A DNA stretch of 64,000 bases from Pseudomonadota bacterium. Lineage in GTDB: Bacteria; Pseudomonadota; Gammaproteobacteria; Burkholderiales; Burkholderiaceae_C. Positions within the stretch are counted from its first letter, which is position 1, and each line of letters starts with the position of its first letter. The translations under genes and the position numbers were made by a program. This document shows, piece by piece, positions 1 to 8,457 of the stretch. The notes below the pieces were generated by a model that was not told where the DNA came from, ran no database searches, and was given only the letters and a program-made list of their open reading frames with translations. Where the stretch lies: NCBI GenBank assembly GCA_018241405.1, contig JAFEDY010000030.1, positions 1-64,000 on the forward strand, written 5' to 3'.

Positions 1-153
1 TTCCTTCAGGCGCACGGCCTCTTCAACGGCGATTTCGTCAAAGGGGTTCATGCTCATCTTGACGTTGGCGATGTCTACGCCCGTGCCGTCCGACTTCACG
101 CGGACCTTCACGTTGTAGTCCACCACGCGTTTGACGGGGACCAGAACTTTCAT
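1..153 (-). CDS. etfB: Electron transfer flavoprotein beta subunit, N-terminal part
   Basis: Only the first 51 codons lie in the window; the gene runs off the left edge. The visible N-terminus ([20 protein letters not shown], then an [16 protein letters not shown] segment) is the typical start of bacterial EtfB, which with EtfA accepts electrons from acyl-CoA dehydrogenases and passes them to the quinone pool. ATG at 153 was chosen because a GAGG lies about six bases upstream; an in-frame ATG two codons earlier is possible. A copy of the 20-bp palindrome at 218-237 sits about 64 bases upstream. Co-regulation with the six acyl-CoA dehydrogenase genes of this window would make biochemical sense, but that is inference. 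Confidence 0.9.
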   Translation of the reverse strand, partial: MKVLVPVKRVVDYNVKVRVKSDGTGVDIANVKMSMNPFDEIAVEEAVRLKE

Positions 154-217
154 CTTCATCCTCTATTTCAAAAATCAGCAGATTGCCAGGCACTTTCGCA
201 CAAAAGGCGGCGGCGGG

Positions 218-237
218 AAGCATCCAAATGGACGATG
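218..237. promoter_or_regulatory. 20-bp palindrome (putative TesR box), site A
   Basis: AAGCATCC-AAAT-GGACGATG. Read on the minus strand it is CATCGTCC-ATTT-GGATGCTT, so one half-site is perfect and the other degenerate. It lies between the divergent etfB (start 153) and flavin oxidoreductase (start 300), 62-64 bases from each start. Function is inferred from its recurrence at nine gene boundaries. Confidence 0.55.
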
Positions 238-299
238 TTGTAGGCAAGGGTTGACCCACAATGAGCAGCTCCCATATAACGACTAGGCTCAGACACACC

Positions 300-2426
300 A
301 TGGCCCATTCCCACGCACCCCTCTTGCAGCCCGGCAGCATTGGCACGCTGGAATTGCGCAATCGCATCGCCCTGGCTCCCATGGGTGAGAACTTTGGCGG
401 TCTCGATGGCCATGCGACGGAAAGGACCCAGGCCTACTACGAGGCGCGCGCGCGTGGCGGAGCGGGGCTGATCATCCTGGGTACCACCGCCGTGTCCTGG
501 CCCAGCGGCACCAGCGAGCCGCACCAGCTGGGCATTTCTTCGGATGACTTCATTCCTACCCTGGCTGCCGTGGTGCGGCGCGTGCACGCGCATGGGGCCA
601 AGGTGGCCATCCAGATCAACCACAGCGGCAAGGTGGCCGCCAACGATCGCGCGCATGGGCGCGAGATGTGGGTGCCCTCGGTGCCGCCGGCACTGCCGCC
701 CAATGCGGCCATGCGCACCATCACACCGCAGGAGCTGTCCACCTTTGTCGGCGTGGGTCCGCACCCGGACCGTTACCGCGTAATGGACGAGGCCGACATC
801 GCCCAGATGATTGAGTGGTACGCCGCAGCCGCCGTGCGCGCGCAGCAGGCGGGCTTTGATGCGGTAGAGGTGCATTGCGCGCACAACTACATCATTGCGG
901 GCTTTCTCTCACCCTATTTCAACCAGCGCAGCGACGGCTACGGCGGTAGCTACGAGAATCGAACACGCCTCATGCGTGAAATCCTTGCCGAGGTGCGCCG
1001 TCGCGTCGGTCCTGACTACCCTGTTTGGGTGCGCCTGGACGCGCAGGAGCTGCACACGCCCGGCGGCATCGAGCTGCAGGAGGCGCTCCAGACCGCGCGG
1101 CTGTGCGAGCAGCTGGGGATGGATGCCATCAGCGTCTCGGCGTATGCGCGCCTGACCTGCGGCAGCGACTTCACCGATGCGCCCATTCCGCAGCAGCCCG
1201 GGGCATTCCTGGAGTTTGCCAGCGCCTTCAAGCGCGTCGTGAACCTGCCCATCATTGCCGCGGGGCGCATAGAACCCGAGGCCGGGGCCGCCGCCATCGA
1301 GGCTGGCCAGGTGGACTATGTCGCCATGGGGCGCAAGCTGCTCGCTGATCCGGACCTGCCCAACAAGCTGCTGGCCAATGCCCCGCAGGACATACGTCCT
1401 TGCATTTATTGCTACGCCTGCGTGAGCGAGATCTTTGTCAACCGCGGCATCAAGTGCGCGGTGAACGCACAGACGGGTCACGAGCACGAGGCGCCCATCA
1501 CGCGGGCAGAGAAACCCAGGCATGTGCTCATCGTTGGCGGCGGGCCTGCAGGCATGGAGGCAGCGCGTGTAGCGGCACTGCGTGGCCATCGCGTGACGCT
1601 GGTCGAACGCAGCGACCGCCTGGGCGGCACGCTGTTCTTTGCCGGCCTGGCCTACGCGGAGAATGGGCGCCTGCTGGACTACCTGGTGCGCCAGATGCAG
1701 CACCCGGGCATCGAGGTGCGGCTTGGTACCGCGGTCGATGCGGCGCTGCTGGATCGGCTCAAGCCCGATGACATCCTGGTCGCCACCGGCGCCCGCCGCG
1801 CGGCACCGGCTATTGAGGGGGCAGAGCAAACCCATGTGTGGAGCGGCGACGAGCTGCGCCGCCTGATGACCGGCGACCGCGCCGACGAGGTGGCCAAGGC
1901 CAAGCTGAACCTGGCCGAGCGCGCACTCTTCAAGGCCGGAGGCATGCTGGGCGTGACCGACAGTGCGGCCGCGCTGCAGGGCTTGTCCAAGCTGTGGATG
2001 CCCCTGGGCAAGAAGGTGGTCATCATCGGCGGGGGGTTGGTCGGGCTGGAGTTGGCAGAGTTTCTGCTGGCACGTGGGCGCCAGGTGACAGTGCTAGAGC
2101 CCGGAACCCACCCCGGAACCGAGCTGTCCATCGTGCGCCGCTGGCGCGTGGTCGAGGCCGTGCAGGCGCACGGCAAGTTGCATTTGCAGGCGCAGGTGCA
2201 ACGCATAGAGCGCAAGCAGGTGCTGTGGCGCGATAAAAAGGGCCTGGAGCAGCGCAGCGAGGCCGATTCCGTGGTGCTGGCGCTGGGCGCAGAGCCCGAT
2301 GCCAGCGTTGCCGAGCAGCTGCAGGCGCTGACTACCGTACCAGTGCAGCGTTTGGGTGACAGTGCGTCACTGGCCTATATCGAAGGGGCCATGCATGGCG
2401 GCCATCGCGCGGGGAGAATGGTGTAA
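300..2426 (+). CDS. Old-yellow-enzyme / 2,4-dienoyl-CoA reductase family Fe-S flavoprotein (BaiCD/BaiH-like)
   Basis: 708 residues. Residues 1-360 form an OYE-type FMN barrel, with an HCAHNY active-site segment followed by a GYGGS motif. Cysteines 368, 371, 374 and 386 form a 4Fe-4S ligand set spaced C-x2-C-x2-C-x11-C, one residue shorter than the C-x2-C-x3-C I recall for E. coli FadH. Two Rossmann motifs follow (IVGGGPAGMEAA and IIGGGLVGLELA). Known relatives reduce dienoyl-CoAs or steroid enones (FadH, BaiCD, BaiH), and a related flavoprotein has been described as a 5beta-delta4-ketosteroid dehydrogenase in bile-salt degraders. A steroid enone role is inferred from context. An ATG at 261 is in frame with a better Shine-Dalgarno sequence, but ATG 300 begins the conserved sequence and leaves the usual distance to the palindrome. 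Confidence 0.75.
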   Translation: MAHSHAPLLQPGSIGTLELRNRIALAPMGENFGGLDGHATERTQAYYEARARGGAGLIILGTTAVSWPSGTSEPHQLGISSDDFIPTLAAVVRRVHAHGAKVAIQINHSGKVAANDRAHGREMWVPSVPPALPPNAAMRTITPQELSTFVGVGPHPDRYRVMDEADIAQMIEWYAAAAVRAQQAGFDAVEVHCAHNYIIAGFLSPYFNQRSDGYGGSYENRTRLMREILAEVRRRVGPDYPVWVRLDAQELHTPGGIELQEALQTARLCEQLGMDAISVSAYARLTCGSDFTDAPIPQQPGAFLEFASAFKRVVNLPIIAAGRIEPEAGAAAIEAGQVDYVAMGRKLLADPDLPNKLLANAPQDIRPCIYCYACVSEIFVNRGIKCAVNAQTGHEHEAPITRAEKPRHVLIVGGGPAGMEAARVAALRGHRVTLVERSDRLGGTLFFAGLAYAENGRLLDYLVRQMQHPGIEVRLGTAVDAALLDRLKPDDILVATGARRAAPAIEGAEQTHVWSGDELRRLMTGDRADEVAKAKLNLAERALFKAGGMLGVTDSAAALQGLSKLWMPLGKKVVIIGGGLVGLELAEFLLARGRQVTVLEPGTHPGTELSIVRRWRVVEAVQAHGKLHLQAQVQRIERKQVLWRDKKGLEQRSEADSVVLALGAEPDASVAEQLQALTTVPVQRLGDSASLAYIEGAMHGGHRAGRMV

Positions 2427-2662
2427 CTTCACGCACGCTGCGGTGAAATCAGCGGCAGTCCTGCTCCAGTTTCTGGAGCATGACATGGCCAGAACAACCC
2501 GAGGAGAAGGACGGTGCAGCCGCGGTCGGTCGTCGCCTGCCATCGAGAGGGCGAAACCACCGCGCCAACAGCTACGTTGTTCGGGCAACACGTCGGCACC
2601 CTGAGCACCATTGATTTCGATTCCCTCCGGGGCGGCTACATGCCCCCTGGTTTTTCTGCCGC

Positions 2663-2684
2663 GCCCGGCCGGGGCACGCCGGGC
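2663..2684 (+). terminator. Weak hairpin between two converging genes
   Basis: GCCCGGC (2663-2669) pairs with GCCGGGC (2678-2684) around an 8-base loop, followed on the plus strand by GGTTGGCGCTTTT. It lies in the 269-base gap 2427-2695 between converging genes. The T-run is short and displaced from the stem, so termination is only possible. Nothing else is recognisable in the gap. Confidence 0.25.
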
Positions 2685-2695
2685 GGTTGGCGCTT

Positions 2696-5074
2696 TTAGA
2701 TTGCTTGCGCCTGCGTTGTGGGTTCCTGCTCCTGCCGGCCCACATCCAGCCAGCAGGCCAGCGCGGGCAGCAGGAAGATGGCGCCCAGCACGTTCACCAG
2801 GAACATGAAGGCTAGCAAGATGCCCATGTCCGCCTGGAACTTGAGCGCCGAGAAAGCCCAGGTGCCCACGCCAATGGACATGGTCACCGCTGTGAACACG
2901 GCAGCCGTGCCGCGCTGGCGCATGGCCTCGTAGAAGGCCTCGCGCAGCGTGCAGCCGCGCTCGCGCATCACATGCTGCATGCTTTCATAGATGTAGATGC
3001 CGTAGTCCACGCCCACGCCCACGCCCAGGGCGATCACGGGCAGCGTGGCCACCTTCAGGCCAATGCCCAAGAGCGCCATGAGCGCGTTGCACATGATGGT
3101 CACCAGCATCAAGGGCACGATCACGCACAGCACCGCGCGCCAGCTGCGGAAGGTAAGCCAGCACAGCAGCGAGATGGAGGCGAAGATTGACAGCAGCATC
3201 TGCACCTCGGCCTTTTCCACCGCCTCGTTGGTGGCTGCGGCTACGCCCGCGTTGCCGCCTGCCAGGCGAAACGTGGCGTTGGGCAGCGGGTTGGCGTCAA
3301 TGAACGACTGCACCTCATCGACCACATGCTTGAGCGTGCTGCCCTGGTGGTCGGTCAGGTAGATGGCGATGTGGATGGTCTTGCAGCCGTCGGTGTTCAG
3401 GCCGTTTTCAGGGTTGCTGGCACGACTACCGGCGCGCAGGGCGCTCTCGCTGCGCTGCAGCGCAGCCCAGCGCGGGTTGGCCTCGTTGTTGCCTGCGGTG
3501 TAGAGTTTGGCCAGGCCGGAAATATCGCTGATGGACTGCACGCCCGCTACGCCGCGCAAACGCAGATCCAGGCGCTCTATGGCGTTCATCACCTCCCAGT
3601 TCAGACAGGCCTCCTGCAGGTTCTTCGTTTCCACGTAGACAGAGAGTACATCCATGCCGATGGCGTAGTTGCTGATGATCTTGGCGTTGTCCTGGTTGTA
3701 GCGCGAGTCGGCCCGCAGCTCGGGCACGCCACTGCCGATGTCGCCGGTCTGCAGCTGGCGCGAGAAATAGGTGGCACCGGTCAGCAATACCAGCATCACG
3801 GCAAAGGTCACCAGCGCCGGACGCGGCAGCGCCAGGCCCGAGACCTTCCACCACAGTGGATGGCGCGCATGGACGTTGTCGGGGGCCTGCTGGGCGGTGA
3901 ATTCCAGGCGCAGGTGCGACAGGATGATGGGCATGAACATCTTGTTGGTCATGATCATCAGCGCTACGCCCAGGCAGGCCGTCAGGCCCAGCTCATGCAC
4001 GATGGGAATGTCGATCACCATGATGACGAGAAAGCCCAGCGCATTGGCCAGCAGCGCCATGATGCCGGGAATGGCGAGCTTGCGAAACGCGTTCTCGGCT
4101 GCCTGGCGCGCACTCTGGCCTGCCATCACGTCCTGCTTCCAGGCGTTGGTCATCTGCACCGCGTGCGACACGCCGATCGAGAAGATCAGGAAGGGCACGA
4201 GCACCGACATGGGGTCGATGCCATAGCCGATCAGGGGCAGTATGCCCAGCAGCCAGATGACGGGCAGCAGCGCCACGGCAATCGCCAGCACGGTGAGCTT
4301 GAGCGAGCGCGAATACAGCCACAGCAGCAGTGAGGTCACGCAAAAGGCAATGGCAAAGAACACCACCACGGTGAACAGGCCGCTCATCACGTCGCCCATG
4401 ACCTTGGCGAAGCCGACAATCTGTATTTCGATCTTGTCGCTGGCAAATTCGCCGCGGATCTTTTCCAGCCGTTGCGCGACCTTGGCGTAGTCGAGCTTCT
4501 CTCCCGTATCGGGGTTGGCTTCGAGCAGGTCGGCCTGTACCAGGGCGGATTTCAGATCCTTTGCCACCAGCTGGCCGACCACGCCTGACTTGGCAACGTT
4601 GGCGCGCACGCCGGCGATGCTCTCGGCATCGGCGGAAAAGCGCGCGGGGATGACCACGTCGCCCGTGAACCCCTCCTCGGTTACCTCGATGTAGCGCACG
4701 TTGGGGGCGAAGATGGAGCGCACGCTGCCGCGGTTGACGCCCGGGGTGAAGAACACCTCGTCATGCACCTTGCGCAGCACGGCCAGAAACTCGGGGTTGT
4801 AGATGTCGCCGTCACCCTTCCATTGCACGCTTAGCAGCACGCGGTTGGCGCCGGAGAAGGTGCCCGAATGCTGAAGAAAGGCCGCCATGTATGGGTGCTT
4901 CAGCGGGATGAGCTTGTTGAAACCCGGATCGAGCCGGGTGTTCAGTGCCGAGTAGCCGAGGCCCAAGGTGAGCAGCAGAAAGAACACGCCCAGAGGCTTG
5001 CGCCAGTGGATGAGCAAACGGGCCATGGCGGCGACGAGGGCGTCGGTGCGGGAGAGGGGTGTGGAAGGCTTCAT
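2696..5074 (-). CDS. RND superfamily (MMPL-type) transporter
   Basis: 792 residues with two-fold RND topology. A first transmembrane helix (residues about 28-46) is followed by a large periplasmic loop, a block of helices around 230-400, another helix near 430, a second loop, and a final helix block around 640-780. The glycine-rich segment ALGVGVGVDYGIYIYESM in the second block is typical of MMPL/RND proteins. MMPL proteins move hydrophobic or lipid substrates. The gene is divergent from DUF1302-DUF1329 genes, a trio often found together in degraders of hydrophobic compounds, and shares with them the palindrome at 5135-5154. Steroid uptake or envelope trafficking is the likely role; the direction of transport cannot be read from sequence. 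No clear Shine-Dalgarno precedes the ATG. Confidence 0.8.
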   Translation of the reverse strand: MKPSTPLSRTDALVAAMARLLIHWRKPLGVFFLLLTLGLGYSALNTRLDPGFNKLIPLKHPYMAAFLQHSGTFSGANRVLLSVQWKGDGDIYNPEFLAVLRKVHDEVFFTPGVNRGSVRSIFAPNVRYIEVTEEGFTGDVVIPARFSADAESIAGVRANVAKSGVVGQLVAKDLKSALVQADLLEANPDTGEKLDYAKVAQRLEKIRGEFASDKIEIQIVGFAKVMGDVMSGLFTVVVFFAIAFCVTSLLLWLYSRSLKLTVLAIAVALLPVIWLLGILPLIGYGIDPMSVLVPFLIFSIGVSHAVQMTNAWKQDVMAGQSARQAAENAFRKLAIPGIMALLANALGFLVIMVIDIPIVHELGLTACLGVALMIMTNKMFMPIILSHLRLEFTAQQAPDNVHARHPLWWKVSGLALPRPALVTFAVMLVLLTGATYFSRQLQTGDIGSGVPELRADSRYNQDNAKIISNYAIGMDVLSVYVETKNLQEACLNWEVMNAIERLDLRLRGVAGVQSISDISGLAKLYTAGNNEANPRWAALQRSESALRAGSRASNPENGLNTDGCKTIHIAIYLTDHQGSTLKHVVDEVQSFIDANPLPNATFRLAGGNAGVAAATNEAVEKAEVQMLLSIFASISLLCWLTFRSWRAVLCVIVPLMLVTIMCNALMALLGIGLKVATLPVIALGVGVGVDYGIYIYESMQHVMRERGCTLREAFYEAMRQRGTAAVFTAVTMSIGVGTWAFSALKFQADMGILLAFMFLVNVLGAIFLLPALACWLDVGRQEQEPTTQAQAI

Positions 5075-5134
5075 GGGTCGGGCGCGAAGTCGATGGCAAA
5101 GGCCAAGCCATTATTCGGCGCTGACCCATCGGGG

Positions 5135-5154
5135 CATCGTCCAAAAGGCTTAGT
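5135..5154. promoter_or_regulatory. 20-bp palindrome (putative TesR box), site B
   Basis: CATCGTCC-AAAA-GGCTTAGT: perfect left half-site, weaker right half-site. It lies in the 218-base divergent region, 61 bases from the RND transporter start and 138 bases from the DUF1302 start. Assigned by similarity to the perfect copy at 12242-12261. Confidence 0.6.
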
Positions 5155-5292
5155 GCCCGGGATGGGTTTGTCTTTAGTCCGAATGCGTTATGCCAAATAT
5201 GCACGGCACTGTTATCTTTTGCTACCCCGTGCCCGGCGCGAATCCGGCCATGAGGTAGTGCCGAGAAAAAGCAATCAGACAGGAGATAACCC

Positions 5293-6957
5293 ATGAGGCT
5301 AATTAAATCTGCCCGGCCGGGCAGGGGGCAGAGGCGCATGCTGGCATTGCGTGCGATTCCAATGGCGCTGGCTACGCTGGGCGCAGGCGCGCATGCTGCA
5401 TCGACGGTGTACTTGTCGGACGACACGACATTGGACTATTCTTTGACGCTGTCGTATGCGGCATCGGCCCGCACGTCGTCGCCCGCGTCGACCTATTTGA
5501 ACGACATCAACTACGACGATGCCACGCGCAATTTCAAGAAGGGCGCATTGGTGAACAACCGAGCCAGCGTGCTCGGCGAGGTACGCCTGAAGCACGACAA
5601 CGTCGGTTTTCTGATGCGCGGCACCGGTTTCTACGATGACGTGTACCGCAGCCGCAACGACAACAATTCGCCCGCCACGGTGAACAAGATCGGCCCGGCG
5701 AACCAGTTTGTCTCCGAAACGCGCAAGCGCAGCGGCCAGGATGGGCGCATTCTCGATTTTTATGGCTATGGCAACTGGGTGGTGGGCAATGACCAGCACC
5801 TGTCCGTGAAGCTGGGCCAGCATGTGGTGGCCTGGGGTGAAAGTCTGTTTTGGCCCAATATCAGCCAGGGTCAACTGCCGGTGGACGCGACCAAGTTCAA
5901 CGTGCCCGGAACAGAGGCCAAGGAGGCCTATCTGCCCGTGCCGCAGTTGTCGGCCAGCCTGACCATGACCGATGCATTGAGTGTGACCGGATACTACCAG
6001 TTCAAATGGAGAGAAACGCGGCTGAATCCGGTGGGGGATTTTTTTGGGTCAGATTTTTTTGGCCCCGGCGCGCAATTCATGCGCCTGGCTCCTGGGGCTA
6101 TTTCCCAGTTGCCGGACCACAGCTTTAACGTGGTTAATTTTGCCGGTGAGATCAAACCCAAGGACTCCGGCCAATGGGGTCTGGGCTTGCGGTACCAGGC
6201 CAGCGATGCGTTGGAACTGGGGCTGTTCCATTATCGCTACCACGACCGCGTGGGCGCGATGTTCTTTGACTTCAGCGGGGCGACGAACTATTCGTCCTTT
6301 GGCAGGTTTGCCCAGCAGGCCTCGCCCGGGAGCACGCCCTACTACAAGCTGGCGTACTTCAATGACATCAAGCTGACGGGCATCAGTTTCAGCAGCAAGG
6401 CCGGCGATTCCGTGCAGTTTGGTGGTGACCTGAGCTACCGTGATGGTGCCCCGGTGTACCTTGAGAATGGCTCGCCGACGCGCGGCAGCTACCTGCAGGG
6501 CAATATCAATGCCTTGTACATCATGGGCCCCAGCGCTCTGGCGCACCAGACGACGCTGATGGGTGAACTGGTGCACCAGCGCATCACCGGTGCGGATGCC
6601 CTGACCGTATCTGGCGGTGGACCAGGCACGGATGGCACGTTCTCCAAGTTCGTGTACGACGGACAAACCCGCGGATCGACGCTGCTGGGGGTGGGCGCCA
6701 TTTTTGACTACCCGAACATTTTCAGCGGCTGGGATATGAGCACCAAGGTGATCTGGACCCAGAACGTGCAGGGCAGCGCAATGTCCGGCATGGGGCGCGG
6801 TGAGAAACGCCTGACCCTGGGAGCGGATTTCAAGTATCTGGGCAATCTGTCCCTGGGCCTTACCTGGGTGAACTACCTCGGCTCTCCCGATATTAAGGCT
6901 GGCCGCACCATGGCCGACCGCGACTACGTGACGCTGAACGCCAAATACACGTTTTGA
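5293..6957 (+). CDS. DUF1302 family outer-membrane protein
   Basis: 554 residues. The N-terminus has a basic stretch and a hydrophobic segment ending at GAHA (about residue 35), a probable signal peptide. The rest is rich in alternating aromatic and glycine residues and ends in NAKYTF, a C-terminal Phe as expected for an outer-membrane barrel. DUF1302 proteins are commonly encoded beside DUF1329 and RND genes in steroid, terpene and alkane degraders, which suggests passage of hydrophobic substrate through the outer membrane. AGGAG seven bases before the ATG supports the start. The DUF1329 gene follows 19 bases downstream, so the two are probably one transcript. Confidence 0.8.
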   Translation: MRLIKSARPGRGQRRMLALRAIPMALATLGAGAHAASTVYLSDDTTLDYSLTLSYAASARTSSPASTYLNDINYDDATRNFKKGALVNNRASVLGEVRLKHDNVGFLMRGTGFYDDVYRSRNDNNSPATVNKIGPANQFVSETRKRSGQDGRILDFYGYGNWVVGNDQHLSVKLGQHVVAWGESLFWPNISQGQLPVDATKFNVPGTEAKEAYLPVPQLSASLTMTDALSVTGYYQFKWRETRLNPVGDFFGSDFFGPGAQFMRLAPGAISQLPDHSFNVVNFAGEIKPKDSGQWGLGLRYQASDALELGLFHYRYHDRVGAMFFDFSGATNYSSFGRFAQQASPGSTPYYKLAYFNDIKLTGISFSSKAGDSVQFGGDLSYRDGAPVYLENGSPTRGSYLQGNINALYIMGPSALAHQTTLMGELVHQRITGADALTVSGGGPGTDGTFSKFVYDGQTRGSTLLGVGAIFDYPNIFSGWDMSTKVIWTQNVQGSAMSGMGRGEKRLTLGADFKYLGNLSLGLTWVNYLGSPDIKAGRTMADRDYVTLNAKYTF

Positions 6958-6976
6958 AATTAGCAAAGGTTGAATC

Positions 6977-8359
6977 ATGAGCAAGCAATTCAATGGCATG
7001 CTGCTGGCCGTAGCGGCCGCGGCACTGCTGGCCAGCCAGGCTCAGGCCAAGGGCAGCGCGGCGGAAATCGCCCGCCTGGGCAAGGACCTGACCTGCGTGG
7101 GCGCCGAGCGCGCGGGCAACGCCGACGGCAGCATTCCCGAATGGAGCGGCAAGTGGTTGGGTAAGCCCCCGCAGGTAAATTTCAAGGGTACGGGTGGGCA
7201 CCCGGTCGATCCGTACCCCGAGGACAAGCCGCTGTTCGAGATCACCGCGGCCAATATGGACAAGTACGCCAGCCGCCTGTCCGACGGGCAGAAGGCGCTG
7301 TTCAAGAAGTACCCGCAGACCTTCAAGATGGAGGTCTACCAGAGCCGGCGGGACTTCCGCTTCCCCGACGCGGTGTGCGACATCACCAAGGAAAATGCCG
7401 CAAAGGCCGAACTGGTGGACGATGGCGAGGGCATCGTCGCCACCACCGGTGGCATTGCCTTCCCCTTCCCCAAGACCGGGCTGGAACTGCTCTGGACCTC
7501 GTCCATCTTCACCTACCGCCCGTTCACCGAGGAGCTGATCTCGGACAACGCCTACGTGCTGGCCGACGGCAAGATCAACTGGGGCCGCGTGAAGTCGCGC
7601 AACCTGGCTCCGCACCTGGAGCCGGGCAAGCGCACCAGTACCACCGACGGTCTGCAGTCCTCGTTCTACCTGAACGAAACCCTGCTTCCCGAGCGCGACA
7701 AGGGCGAGATCAACACCGGCATGGAGTTCTGGAATCACAAAAAGCAGCCGCGCCAGAGCTGGCGCTACGATCCGGGCACGCGCCGCGTGCGCCAGTCGCC
7801 GGGCTATGGTTTTGACATGTCCTTCCCGGGCTCTGGTGGTTCCATCACCGTGGACGAGGTGCGACTGTTCAACGGCACCGGCGAGCGCTACAACTGGAAG
7901 ATCGTCGGCAAGCGCGAGATGTACATCCCGTACAACACCTACCGCCTGCACTCGCCCAACGTGAAGTACGTCGACCTGCTCAAGCCGGGCCACGCCAATC
8001 CCGACTACCAGCGCTTCGAACTGCACCGCGTGTGGGTGCTGGAAGGCACGCTCAAGGAGGGCTTTCGCCACCTGTACGGCAAGCGCGTGATGTACATCGA
8101 CGAGGACAGCTGGCTGATGATGATGGCCGAGAACTACGATGCCCGCGGCGGCCTGTGGCGCACCTCGATGATGAACTACTTCTACGCCTACGAGGCCAAC
8201 ACCTGGCAGGCCGGCGTGGGCCTGTACTACGACCTGCAGGCGGGCTCCTACCTGGCGTTCAACCTCGTGAACGAGCAGCGCGGTGGCTATACCCTGAACA
8301 CGGGCAAACTCACGGACAAGGACTTTGGTCCCGAGGCCGCGCGCCGCGCCGGGCTGTAA
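6977..8359 (+). CDS. DUF1329 family periplasmic protein
   Basis: 460 residues with a clear signal peptide (MSKQFNGMLLAVAAAALLAS, cleavage near QAQA-KG). The mature part has the family's conserved motifs, including a GFDMSFPGSGG stretch and aromatic-rich strands. DUF1329 proteins are thought to adopt a LolB-like lipid-binding fold and may carry hydrophobic molecules or lipids across the periplasm between an outer-membrane protein and the RND pump. The biochemical function is not established. The gene directly follows DUF1302 and ends 12 bases before a strong bidirectional terminator. Confidence 0.8.
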   Translation: MSKQFNGMLLAVAAAALLASQAQAKGSAAEIARLGKDLTCVGAERAGNADGSIPEWSGKWLGKPPQVNFKGTGGHPVDPYPEDKPLFEITAANMDKYASRLSDGQKALFKKYPQTFKMEVYQSRRDFRFPDAVCDITKENAAKAELVDDGEGIVATTGGIAFPFPKTGLELLWTSSIFTYRPFTEELISDNAYVLADGKINWGRVKSRNLAPHLEPGKRTSTTDGLQSSFYLNETLLPERDKGEINTGMEFWNHKKQPRQSWRYDPGTRRVRQSPGYGFDMSFPGSGGSITVDEVRLFNGTGERYNWKIVGKREMYIPYNTYRLHSPNVKYVDLLKPGHANPDYQRFELHRVWVLEGTLKEGFRHLYGKRVMYIDEDSWLMMMAENYDARGGLWRTSMMNYFYAYEANTWQAGVGLYYDLQAGSYLAFNLVNEQRGGYTLNTGKLTDKDFGPEAARRAGL

Positions 8360-8371
8360 GGCGGCGCTTGC

Positions 8372-8414
8372 AAAAAAAAAGGGTGGCAGGCTTTAGGGCC
8401 TGCCGCCCTTTTTT
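8372..8414. terminator. Bidirectional rho-independent terminator
   Basis: A9, then stem GGGTGGCAGGC (8381-8391), 6-base loop, GCCTGCCGCCC (8398-8408), T6. It lies between converging DUF1329 (+) and tesR (-), with A- and T-runs placed to end transcription from both sides. Confidence 0.9.
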
Positions 8415-8457
8415 CCCTCAGGAAGATGGTATTTGGATAGCAATCCCGGGCTGGATA

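Noticed and set aside
7413..7420. GGACGATG half-site within DUF1329
   Set aside because: Lies inside coding sequence (Val-Asp-Asp-Gly), has no partner arm at the right spacing and no adjacent start.
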